Assembly (NCBI GenBank): GCA_018239985.1
Contig: JAFEGK010000002.1
Span: 61,237 to 103,963, forward strand
Direction of reading: 5' to 3'
DNA: 42,727 nucleotides
Source of the DNA: Verrucomicrobiota bacterium
Lineage (GTDB): Bacteria; Chlamydiota; Chlamydiia; Chlamydiales; Rhabdochlamydiaceae
Shown here: positions 15,729 to 23,391 of the stretch, piece by piece
Numbering within the stretch: the first letter of the stretch is position 1
Layout: every line of letters starts with the position of its first letter
Position numbers and translations under genes: made by a program
The notes under the pieces: generated by a model
What the model was told of the DNA's origin: nothing
The model's database searches: none
What the model saw: the letters and a program-made list of their open reading frames with translations, nothing else

Positions 15729-16988
15729 TTAGTAGTCTAACTTCAGTGTGAGTGTCCACCCTGATGTATCCAATGTTCCACGACGTTGTTGCAGAACGTT
15801 GTCACCTGTGAGGTTGAGTGTAACTGGGTTCTGGTTTAATGTACCACCAGGAGTTGCGCCAACTCTATTGACTCTCCACAATTGGTTCTGATCAAAGAAC
15901 ACATGAGATTCCCAACCGAGCATAGCTGTGAAGCCATACTTGCAGCTGCAGAACATTGTAGACCACTGAATTCCAAGTGACATGTCGAGAATAGCGCGAG
16001 AGGCTCTTAGAGATTCAGATGTGTCAAGAATGTTAAACTCACTGTGTGGAGTTGTGTTTGCAATACGAATCCACTCATCATGATCAACACTAAATCTTCC
16101 ATAGATGATAGAAGCAGCTAAGTTACCATAAAGAGCCCAGCCACAGCCGAAGTTCCACTCAGAACCCAAACCTGCTCTAAGACCGGCGCCTCGATAGTCA
16201 TTTTCAAGGTCAACTCTGTCGTTAAAGGGGAATTGAGTGGCTGAAGCAGCAAAGCTACCGCCGTTATATGTAATTTCGTAGTGCTGTTTTACAGAGGCGT
16301 AGCGAAGTCCGACGAAAGGTCTGATCGCTAGGTATCTGCTGACCCAGAAATTACGTCCGAGTTCAAGGTCAACTAAATTTAATTTTAGTTTCCAATGAGC
16401 GTCAGCGCTTGTTGCAAATAGAACTCCGCCTTGTGAAGAGGCAAACTCTGACCAAAGAGGGAGAATAGCAGTGTTGTCAGTGACATCTGAATCCAGCGTG
16501 TTGCTGTTTCTTCCATGGTACCATGTCCAGAGAAGATTGAGATCCCATCCATCGCAAGGTGAGCAGTAGCCGATACCAACTTTAAAGCCCCAGTCCCATT
16601 TAGAACTTGGATGTTTATATTCAGCATTTGCTAAATGATTGAAAACTGTATTGGCTGCAACAGTTGCAGTTTGTGGCTGAGTGACTTCAGTGAAAATCGC
16701 ATACTCCAACCCGTCTTGGTGTGTGCTCCAGTAGAAAGCGGCAACTGTGATATCGAAATCGCCGTTGCATCCATGTGGGCATACAGGTGGGTTACCAGCA
16801 AAGTTCTCTGGGCCCAAGCATCTTTGGCAAGGTGGGCAGTCATCAGGATAGCATACTGCAGGTTGTGAAGGAGCGCATACATCACCATTAACTGGTTTAC
16901 CAGATGCGCTAGTATTGCGTGCTGCACTTGCAACACTTGTTAATCCGAGCACTGTCAAAGCAGCGAGCGGTAAGTATTTTTTAACCAT
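15729..16988 (-). CDS. MOMP-like cysteine-rich porin paralog 1
   Basis: A 419-residue outer-membrane barrel protein, first in the array. It has a basic start and hydrophobic signal (MVKKYLPLAALTVLGLTSVA), a head with CYPDDCPPCQRC and CPHGCNGD, and the family core with a shortened loop after YNGGSFAAS where paralog 2 has about nine more residues. It ends SGWTLTLKLDY. Sequence differences among paralogs concentrate in such loops (after WSTHQDG, after TWYHGR, after NGGS, and near the C-terminal RVNRVG), as expected for surface-exposed parts of a porin. Confidence 0.92.
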   Translation of the reverse strand: MVKKYLPLAALTVLGLTSVASAARNTSASGKPVNGDVCAPSQPAVCYPDDCPPCQRCLGPENFAGNPPVCPHGCNGDFDITVAAFYWSTHQDGLEYAIFTEVTQPQTATVAANTVFNHLANAEYKHPSSKWDWGFKVGIGYCSPCDGWDLNLLWTWYHGRNSNTLDSDVTDNTAILPLWSEFASSQGGVLFATSADAHWKLKLNLVDLELGRNFWVSRYLAIRPFVGLRYASVKQHYEITYNGGSFAASATQFPFNDRVDLENDYRGAGLRAGLGSEWNFGCGWALYGNLAASIIYGRFSVDHDEWIRIANTTPHSEFNILDTSESLRASRAILDMSLGIQWSTMFCSCKYGFTAMLGWESHVFFDQNQLWRVNRVGATPGGTLNQNPVTLNLTGDNVLQQRRGTLDTSGWTLTLKLDY

Positions 16989-17046
16989 TTTTGATTTCTC
17001 CGTTTTGCATAAGACCCATGAGAGTCTTCTGTTTACTTAACTTCCT

Positions 17047-17075
17047 GTGTAATTCAAATGAAATTTTTTAAGCAA
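17047..17075 (-). promoter_or_regulatory. Predicted promoter of MOMP-like paralog 1
   Basis: Minus-strand TTGCTT, 17-base spacer, TTACAC, about 58 bases before the ATG. Flanking bases match the promoter region of paralog 2 closely. Confidence 0.6.
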
Positions 17076-17103
17076 GAAAAAATTTTTTTTCTTTTCTATA
17101 CTG

Positions 17104-17790
17104 CTATAGAAATCTTCTAATATAAAACTTCGTCCTGGCAAGTTCTGCAAGCCGGTCAGTTAGGCTAGTGAGCACCACACCCTTCCCATAACGGCTCTCA
17201 ATCGTTGTCTGTGGATCAAAGACGATGATCACATGGCCAGGATAGACGATGATGTCTAGCGGTTTTGGAGAGCTCACTTCTTGGCCGAAATGGATCAGTT
17301 CGGATGTGTTGCGCGGGGTATACCCATCGGTCGCCTCGTAGAGCAGTCCGGAGCAGTCGAGTCCGCAAAGGGTCCATGTGGAGTGAAGATTTTCTGGTAT
17401 GGGGGGGTTATAGAGGGAAAGAATTTCGGGGATTCCAGTTCTGCAATTGCCTCCCCAAACATAGGGAAGTCCCAACGCTGACTGGAGGCGAGCGATGATG
17501 GTATTGGTATCGGGGAGGATCTTTGGCCGCTCGGGAGCATGGGCAGAAACTGGGGTCACAAATCGGGAATCGACAAAGACTTTGCCTGGATAATCGGCGG
17601 TTGTCACTTCGAGTGCGAAGGGGGCAACTTCTCGAAGGATTTCAAATTTTGTTCCGGGAAGAGCGATGGTCTCGAGGCAGCGGAGAAGCCCTTTCTCGTC
17701 GACTGGAAGAGTCTGAGAACCAAACACTTTTTGGAAGTCGGGGGTATTGAGCAGTGGGGCTGGTTTTGTGGCGACGCAAAATCTAGACAT
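17104..17790 (-). CDS. NlpC/P60 cysteine peptidase
   Basis: A 228-residue protein with an N-terminal SH3-like region and a C-terminal NlpC/P60 domain. The catalytic Cys is in GLDCSGLLYEATDG (Cys146) and the catalytic His in YPGHVIIVF (His186). Such enzymes cut peptide bonds in peptidoglycan stems; chlamydiae make a transient, ring-like peptidoglycan at division and carry one such enzyme. No signal peptide is evident, which is odd for a wall enzyme and suggests recycling in the cytoplasm or export by another route. It diverges from oppA, a peptide-binding lipoprotein, which fits a muropeptide or peptide recycling theme. Confidence 0.87.
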   Translation of the reverse strand: MSRFCVATKPAPLLNTPDFQKVFGSQTLPVDEKGLLRCLETIALPGTKFEILREVAPFALEVTTADYPGKVFVDSRFVTPVSAHAPERPKILPDTNTIIARLQSALGLPYVWGGNCRTGIPEILSLYNPPIPENLHSTWTLCGLDCSGLLYEATDGYTPRNTSELIHFGQEVSSPKPLDIIVYPGHVIIVFDPQTTIESRYGKGVVLTSLTDRLAELARTKFYIRRFL

Positions 17791-17791
17791 A

Positions 17792-17819
17792 ATTCTTATT
17801 CCTTGAGTATTCTAAGAAT
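17792..17819. promoter_or_regulatory. Inverted repeat in the nlpC/oppA divergent region
   Basis: ATTCTTA (17792-17798) and TAAGAAT (17813-17819) form a perfect 7-bp inverted repeat with 14 bases between, filling most of the 51-base gap between the two divergent start codons. It could be an operator that controls both genes, but it is short and AT rich. Confidence 0.3.
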
Positions 17820-17841
17820 CAATTTAGCCGATGGAGCATCT

Positions 17842-19437
17842 ATGTTCAAAGCCAAAGTTTGGGCCTTTCTACTTTTAATCGTTTTAGTTGGTTGTCACTG
17901 TTCTAAGGAAAAAATATCGTCGGCTAAGATCATTAAGTTCAATTTGGGTGATGAGCCTCATACATTGGATCCACGCCTTGCCCGTGATCCGAGCGCCCAA
18001 ATGGTGATGAGGATGTTTTTTGAAGGGCTCACCCGCATTGGTCCAAATGAGCAGCCTCAGATGGCGATTGCCCAAAGTGTCGAAATTTCGGACGATCTCA
18101 AGCGGTATGTTTTCACGTTGCGAGAATCGAAATGGTCGAATGGGGATCCGGTGACTGCAGGTGATTTTGTCTACGCGTGGCGAAAGATTTTAAGTCCCGA
18201 TTTTTCCTCTGATAATGCCTCACAGCTCTATGTGATTAAAAACGGCAAAGGGGTAAAAGAGGGATCTATCCCAATGCAGCAGCTGGGAGTCAAAGCATTA
18301 GATGAGCGGACGCTCCAAGTTGATCTGGAGTATCCCACTCCCTATATTCTGGAGCTACTCGCAGCTCCATTTTTTTCTCCCATCAATCAAAAAGTGGAAG
18401 AAGCTCAGCCTAAATGGGCCGAGAAAGAATCGACTTATGTTGGGAACGGCCCGTTTCTTCTGGGCCATTGGCGCCACCACGATGAGATTTTGGCAAAGAA
18501 AAATCCCAGCTATTGGGATGCCGACAATGTCAAAATCGATGGAGTCGAAATGGTGATGCTCGAAGCCAATACTGCTCTGGGGATGTTCGAAAAGAAACAG
18601 CTCCATTGGGTCGGCTCACCCCTTTCGGTTCTTCCACTCGATGCGATTGTCCCGCTGAAAGACAAGGGACGGGTCTATGTAAAGCCAAGTGCAATGACTG
18701 CATTTTTGCGAGTCAATGTGGAAAAGGATGTGTTGAATCACCCTAAAATTCGGCATGCTCTCGCCCTGGCAATTGAGCGTGGAGCGATCGCTGAGCATGT
18801 GACCAGAGGGGGGCAAATTCCTGCGATGCGCCTGGTCCCCCCATCGATGCAGCTACAGCCTGAGCCATATTTCGAAGATGGTGCAGTAACAAAAGCTCTG
18901 CATCTTTTTGAAGAGGGCTTAACTGAGCTGGGGTTAACGCGCGAGCAGCTGCCGAAAATTAACCTCACCTACATTTCTCAAGAGAGGACTCACTTGATTG
19001 TTCAGGCAATTCAGCAGCAATGGTTTGAGAGATTTGGAATCCGGATTGGATTAGAAGCTCTTGAGCGGAAAGTCTTTTTCGATCGGATTTCACATCAGGA
19101 TTACGATCTTGCCTATTGCTCATGGAGCGCCGACTTCCATGATCCGGTCAATTTCTTAGAAGTTTTCAAGTTTAAACGGCAAAGCACAAACAATACAAAT
19201 TGGGAAAATTCCGAGTATGCGCAAATGCTGAGCGACTCTTTCAAGCTGGTCGATCAAGATGAGCGTTATCAATTGCTCGCCCGTTGCGAGAAAATGTTGA
19301 TGGATGCGATGCCGATTATTCCTGTGCTTCATTACACGATGCTCTATATGAAAGACGATGAGGTCGAGGATGTGTTCCTCTCGTCGTTGGGCAATCTGGA
19401 CTTTAAATGGGCTGTGATGAAGAATGACAATCGATGA
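17842..19437 (+). CDS. oppA: Oligopeptide-binding lipoprotein of an ABC importer (OppA family)
   Basis: The start is set at the ATG at 17842 (GGAG 6 bases upstream), which gives a 531-residue lipoprotein with signal MFKAKVWAFLLLIVLVGC; the Cys after VG is the lipidation site. The mature part is a family 5 solute-binding protein: EPHTLDPRLARD, FEGLTRIGP, FTLREsKWSNGDPVTAGDFVYAWR (in pieces), YVGNGPF and DYDLAYCSWSADFHDP. The membrane and ATPase parts of the transporter are not next to it. Open frame upstream of 17842 runs antisense through nlpC and is ignored. Confidence 0.93.
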   Translation: MFKAKVWAFLLLIVLVGCHCSKEKISSAKIIKFNLGDEPHTLDPRLARDPSAQMVMRMFFEGLTRIGPNEQPQMAIAQSVEISDDLKRYVFTLRESKWSNGDPVTAGDFVYAWRKILSPDFSSDNASQLYVIKNGKGVKEGSIPMQQLGVKALDERTLQVDLEYPTPYILELLAAPFFSPINQKVEEAQPKWAEKESTYVGNGPFLLGHWRHHDEILAKKNPSYWDADNVKIDGVEMVMLEANTALGMFEKKQLHWVGSPLSVLPLDAIVPLKDKGRVYVKPSAMTAFLRVNVEKDVLNHPKIRHALALAIERGAIAEHVTRGGQIPAMRLVPPSMQLQPEPYFEDGAVTKALHLFEEGLTELGLTREQLPKINLTYISQERTHLIVQAIQQQWFERFGIRIGLEALERKVFFDRISHQDYDLAYCSWSADFHDPVNFLEVFKFKRQSTNNTNWENSEYAQMLSDSFKLVDQDERYQLLARCEKMLMDAMPIIPVLHYTMLYMKDDEVEDVFLSSLGNLDFKWAVMKNDNR

Positions 19438-19895
19438 AGAAGATCTTACTTTTGCTTCTCAGTGGCACCTCCCTTTTTGCAGGCACTGTACGGCTGCACA
19501 ATGATAGCCCCTATAAACTGCGCGCCGTGATACGGGCTAGTGATGGGACCTACATGGGCGAAATGGTCGTCTTGCCGATGCATTATAGTACTTGGAATGG
19601 CGGTTATGCGAGCTTTGGTCCCCATAGTAATGCTTTTCAACCTAATCCGGCCTATTCACAAACACCTTACATGGTTCATTGGCTCTGTCTAGATGGCGAT
19701 GAGTTTGGGGTTTCTTCTTTCATCCCGTCCGGTGGATTGGCGATTGCAGAGAATTCCGATGGGGTTAGGTACTGCAAGCCCCCACCCAAAAAGCCCCCAT
19801 CCCCTTATGGGCCTCTTCCAAATGACGAACAGCTCCATTACCAAAATGAGGCACCAGCTGCTGAAGGGTCTCAGAGCCAATCTGCAAGTCAGTAA
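19434..19895 (+). CDS. Small secreted protein with proline-rich tail
   Basis: A 153-residue protein with a clear signal peptide (MKKILLLLLSGTSLFA) and a compact mature domain that includes VRLHNDSPYKLRAVIRASDG and MVHWLCLDGDEFGV, followed by a proline-rich stretch (KPPPKKPPSPYGPLP) and a Gln/Ser-rich end. I do not recognise a family. The start overlaps the oppA stop in an ATGA pattern, so it is co-translated with oppA and may assist peptide uptake or simply share its expression. The two mature cysteines could form a disulfide. Confidence 0.75.
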   Translation: MKKILLLLLSGTSLFAGTVRLHNDSPYKLRAVIRASDGTYMGEMVVLPMHYSTWNGGYASFGPHSNAFQPNPAYSQTPYMVHWLCLDGDEFGVSSFIPSGGLAIAENSDGVRYCKPPPKKPPSPYGPLPNDEQLHYQNEAPAAEGSQSQSASQ

Positions 19896-19914
19896 AAATT
19901 TGAAGACACCCTCT

Positions 19915-21174
19915 TTAGTCTAGAACGGGTTTGCTCTTCTCGTAGTTCACTTTCTTGAGCAGTTGCCCTTCAGAGGTGTAGAGCGTCGCCACACCATCGC
20001 CGTTTTCAATTGTCGATACTGGATGTTTCTCCCCTTTTTTGAAGTAGGAGCCTTTGATGAGCCGGTCATTTTCATATTCTTCCATTAGCATCGGATCTCC
20101 AGAGCTGTAATACCCCAAACAAATCCCATGTTTTTTGTTCCCGGTCATCTCCCGCTGGCTCTCGACAATTCCATTTTTGTACCAGGTTTTCACCATCCCC
20201 TGAATCTGATCTTGTGCCCAGGTCACCATCAATTTTGCAGATTTCCCATCCGGGAAATACTCAAACTCTTCCCCATTTTTCTTCCCATCGGAAATGCGAT
20301 AACAACAATGGAGTTTTCCGTTTGGGTCGAATTCTTTGACCTCTCCATTCACGACTCCATTTTGATATTGGGTGAGGCTAAAGAGGTTGTTTCCATCAAA
20401 TTGAGCTTTTGTCCCATAGCCCTCTTTGACTTCGGCTACAAGGTTCCCCTGAGGATCATAATAGGCTGCTTCGATAAGAAGGCCATTTTGATAGAGTTCG
20501 TCGGATTTCTTAATTCCGTAAATCCAAGAATCGATGGCAGCTCCATCTTTGACGCCTGCTTTGAAGGGGATCTGCTGCAGGATGCTACCCTCTTCGTCGT
20601 AACTGGTCAAGACTCCATCGATCAGCCCTTTTTTGTAGGGGATGATCTTGGCTACTTTTCCCGAGGGGAAATAATAAACGGCTTCTTTAGCTATTAGCCC
20701 CTTCTCGTAGGTAAAGAGGGCCTGAAGGTTGCCTTCTTCATCCCAGACTTTGCATTCTTTATCGAAAAGCCAGCTCTGCTGAGCAAGTTCACTTAAATCG
20801 GCCATCCCTTCGATGATGGTTCCTTCGATCATCGGTCTGCCGTTTTCATGCCATTGGTAATAGTGGCCGTTCGCCCGGTTATCGACGACTTCAAGGTATT
20901 GCCAAATGCCGCCATTAGGATGGTAGCTCGTCAGTTTAGCATGGCTTTTCCCTTCCTGATCTTTTTTATAGACCCGCATCACTTTTTCATAGGGCTGTGA
21001 AGTGAGGAAATTGACATTTTGATAGACAGCAAGACGGTCTTTTGTGCTGATGGTCTCGGAGAAGCCGTTCCGGTCAACTGTTTGCATGCTGACGATTGTA
21101 TTGCCATCCTCTTTTTGGGCGCGGCAGCCTGCTAGCAAGGATAATAGGAGTAAAAAAGGGAGGATTTTATTCAT
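19915..21174 (-). CDS. MORN-repeat lipoprotein (YwqK-like)
   Basis: A 419-residue lipoprotein: signal MNKILPFLLLLSLLAGC with an LAGC lipobox (Cys17), then many repeats of the MORN_2 type, each about 20-24 residues with a Y/F-x-x-x-G-K/x core (YYPSGKVAKIIPYKKG, YQNGVVNGEVKEFDPNG, EYFPDGKSAKLMV, YKNGIVESQ, YYSSGDPMLMEEYEND). Proteins with such repeats are sometimes labelled 'YwqK family antitoxin', but no toxin partner is near, and the lipid anchor points to an envelope role. Its start overlaps the next upstream gene by 8 bases, so it is the last gene of a three-gene unit. Confidence 0.82.
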   Translation of the reverse strand: MNKILPFLLLLSLLAGCRAQKEDGNTIVSMQTVDRNGFSETISTKDRLAVYQNVNFLTSQPYEKVMRVYKKDQEGKSHAKLTSYHPNGGIWQYLEVVDNRANGHYYQWHENGRPMIEGTIIEGMADLSELAQQSWLFDKECKVWDEEGNLQALFTYEKGLIAKEAVYYFPSGKVAKIIPYKKGLIDGVLTSYDEEGSILQQIPFKAGVKDGAAIDSWIYGIKKSDELYQNGLLIEAAYYDPQGNLVAEVKEGYGTKAQFDGNNLFSLTQYQNGVVNGEVKEFDPNGKLHCCYRISDGKKNGEEFEYFPDGKSAKLMVTWAQDQIQGMVKTWYKNGIVESQREMTGNKKHGICLGYYSSGDPMLMEEYENDRLIKGSYFKKGEKHPVSTIENGDGVATLYTSEGQLLKKVNYEKSKPVLD

Positions 21175-21802
21175 GGAGCATCTCGAATTTTGAGAGTTCT
21201 AAATTGATCAGATAGGTCTCTTCCGTTGAACTCATCGGTTTTTTTATTAGTTCGAATTTCTTGATCAGCAAATCGGGTGGATTGGGTCCCGGGTGGAAGG
21301 GGCCTATCGTTTTGTTTTCAATCCGCGCAAGGAGCTTCTTCAAATCGTCCCGATTCATTTCAACAGGATGGTCTTGGATCACGTCGACCTCTTGGTATCC
21401 TTTGATTCTTTGAAAATTTTGTTCACGAAAATGGAGCCGGTTTTGAGCGCTGGATAAAAATTCTAGACGCTCTGTGATCGGTCCACTGTTGGGATCGCTG
21501 CGTAGAGAGGCCTGAAGTCTTTTGGCCTCGAGATTTAAAAATTGCAAGCTTTCGAGCTCTTTTTCGATATAATCCCGATCTGCTATCTTTAACTGCTGCT
21601 GTAATTTGCCTTCTAATCGATCCCGCTCGGCTGTCCAAGTTTGCCTTGTTTTTAGCTGAATCGCAGTCGCTGTTAATCGATCAAGTTTTTGTTCTGCCGA
21701 GAAGTGATAGAGCAGAACCAGAACGCAGCAAGAAACTCCCCCTATGATCCAAGCCAGAGGGTGGGTGAGGTAGAGTTTGAGTTGAGACTGCAATTGTTTC
21801 AC
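21167..21802 (-). CDS. Bitopic inner-membrane coiled-coil protein, GspM/PilO-like
   Basis: A 211-residue protein with one membrane span (WIIGGVSCCVLVLLYHF, about 19-35), a long charged helix with heptad character (about 37-120) and a small C-terminal domain (MNRDDLKKLLARI... to FEMLHE). Short cytoplasmic tail, single span, coiled coil and C-terminal domain is the layout of GspM or PilO. It follows a GspL/PilM-like gene with a 4-base overlap, the usual order for these partners. Similarity is architectural, not by motif, so the call is cautious. Confidence 0.55.
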   Translation of the reverse strand: MKQLQSQLKLYLTHPLAWIIGGVSCCVLVLLYHFSAEQKLDRLTATAIQLKTRQTWTAERDRLEGKLQQQLKIADRDYIEKELESLQFLNLEAKRLQASLRSDPNSGPITERLEFLSSAQNRLHFREQNFQRIKGYQEVDVIQDHPVEMNRDDLKKLLARIENKTIGPFHPGPNPPDLLIKKFELIKKPMSSTEETYLINLELSKFEMLHE

Positions 21803-23049
21803 TTGATGGCTCTTGGCTTTAAATAAAATTTTGTCCGGTAGATCCCATGATCACCGCTCCATTGAATCGGGTTTTTTTGATCGATCATCTCCTGATCTTT
21901 TAAAAGGGCTTCATGGAATTGTCTGGCAACTTTTGCCGATGGCAGCGAGAGTTCTAAATCTACTGTTGCAGCATAGGATTTGACATCTGAGCCAAGCTTA
22001 GGCGCTGTGACAAGATCATAGCGAAGTTGAGTGATTGAAGATTCTACAGCAAGGTCGGGATGGGTGCTGAGCCAGGTGAGAACTTCATGCACTTTGGGGA
22101 TTGTGGTAACGCGCAAATGGGACTTTTTAGGACTTTGAATAGAGGAATACAATTGCATGACCACCTCTTCCAAATGAGCCCCTTTTGGAATCCCTAACGC
22201 CGCAAGAGCGGCATTTTCCTTTTTTTGCAAATGGAAGTGGCCCAAGAGGAGTGTAGAAAAAATAAACGCTCCACAAGCAGCTAAAAATGTAAAAAGTCTT
22301 GTTTTTCGGTTTTTAATTTCTTTTTTTGAAAGGGTGCTCTGCCTAAATTGGCCTCCACCTTTTGCTGCATCTAGGGCTAGTCCAATCGGAATCGCATATT
22401 CGGCCATAGAGAGATCGTCAAATTCAATGGGAATGAAAGGGGTGGGAAGATTGTCGATGCCGGTGTGCAGGATGGCTTGAATTTCAGGAAATTTCTTTTG
22501 CATGTAGGCGCACATCCGATCGAGATCGTCTGTTCGGTTCACTTGAGAAGCATATAGTCGCCCCTCTTTGATGACGATGAAGGTATGTTCATCTTCTTCA
22601 CAGTGGTAGACGAAAAAGGAGGAATGATTTGGGAAAAAATGGGTTGCAAAACGGTAGAGAGCTAGGGGGACGCAGGAAACGACATCAGGATCGATTCCCA
22701 GCGATGCCATATCTGCAAGATGCCTTTGTAGAGCGCCCTGTGAGGAAGCCAATAAGAATACTTCGGTCTCTTGCTCTTTGGGATATAAGGTCGGCAGAAG
22801 AATAATCTCTTCAGGAGAATAGGGGAAGAGGTGTTCGACTTGAAAGGGAAGGGCAGCCCAAATTTCCCGCTTGGATTTGAGCCTAAGGGGTAAATTGCGC
22901 AGCATCACGTCTCTCGTATCTAGGCCTGTGACAATTTCAGCGCCGTTGTAAAGCGGGTTTACATCTTCGCCAAGATACTCAATCCGCATTGAATTTTTTT
23001 CTTTACGAACGACAGCGGTTTTAGCTAAGTGGCAGCCTAAAAATAACAT
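21799..23049 (-). CDS. PilM/GspL-like protein with membrane anchor
   Basis: The 416-residue protein has an N-terminal actin-like fold region of the PilM/GspL kind (about 1-240), including the LGIDPDVVSCVPLALYRFA helix that matches the 'D-x-x-x-x-A-L-x-R' segment of that family and HTGIDNLPTPFI. A single span FTFLAACGAFIFSTLLLGH lies near 265, followed by a periplasmic domain of about 140 residues. This equals a GspL, or a PilM fused to PilN. It would join a type II secretion or type IV pilus-like inner-membrane platform. No GspD, E, F or G gene is in the window. A later ATG (residue 21) is also possible. Confidence 0.62.
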   Translation of the reverse strand: MLFLGCHLAKTAVVRKEKNSMRIEYLGEDVNPLYNGAEIVTGLDTRDVMLRNLPLRLKSKREIWAALPFQVEHLFPYSPEEIILLPTLYPKEQETEVFLLASSQGALQRHLADMASLGIDPDVVSCVPLALYRFATHFFPNHSSFFVYHCEEDEHTFIVIKEGRLYASQVNRTDDLDRMCAYMQKKFPEIQAILHTGIDNLPTPFIPIEFDDLSMAEYAIPIGLALDAAKGGGQFRQSTLSKKEIKNRKTRLFTFLAACGAFIFSTLLLGHFHLQKKENAALAALGIPKGAHLEEVVMQLYSSIQSPKKSHLRVTTIPKVHEVLTWLSTHPDLAVESSITQLRYDLVTAPKLGSDVKSYAATVDLELSLPSAKVARQFHEALLKDQEMIDQKNPIQWSGDHGIYRTKFYLKPRAIK

Positions 23050-23124
23050 TTACAATTTCCTTCCTCTCTATGATACTTGAAGAAGTGGTTTTTACGAAAA
23101 GGTTTCTGTGCTATAATCACCTCT

Positions 23125-23391
23125 ATGATCTATTTATTGAAAGCGGTCCATTGGATCTTTTTTGCCTATACTATCATCATCCTTGTGAGAATCATCGGCT
23201 CCTGGATCCCGAAATATGCTAATCACCCGATCCTCCGTTTTGCCCGTTTCTATACAGATCCCTATCTCAATATCTTTCGGCGGCTTATCCCCCCGATCGG
23301 GGGGGCTTTAGATTTAAGCCCAATGCTCGCATTTTTTGTCTTACAAATCCTCGAACGGATGGTCTTGGGGTTCATCAGTGCCGTTTTTTAA
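23125..23391 (+). CDS. YggT-family integral membrane protein
   Basis: An 88-residue protein with two membrane spans (residues about 3-25 and 60-85) and the family motif between them, NHPILRFARFYTDPYLNIFRRLIPP. The start is placed at the ATG at 23125, which leaves the usual YggT length; a TTG 16 codons upstream is open but would extend the N-terminus beyond the family. TATAAT at 23112-23117 suggests a promoter with a very short leader, though no -35 box fits. YggT proteins are linked to membrane homeostasis and division. The gene overlaps dus by 14 bases. Confidence 0.85.
   Translation: MIYLLKAVHWIFFAYTIIILVRIIGSWIPKYANHPILRFARFYTDPYLNIFRRLIPPIGGALDLSPMLAFFVLQILERMVLGFISAVF

Noticed and set aside
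17539-17841. Upstream in-frame extension of oppA with a long open frame
   Set aside because: It runs antisense through nlpC and would place the lipoprotein signal about 100 residues inside the protein; the ATG at 17842 with GGAG and a perfect lipobox is the real start.
19915-21174. MORN protein as the antitoxin of a toxin-antitoxin pair
   Set aside because: It is a lipoprotein of 419 residues in a three-gene envelope unit and no small toxin-like gene is adjacent; the antitoxin label is inherited from a repeat-based family name.
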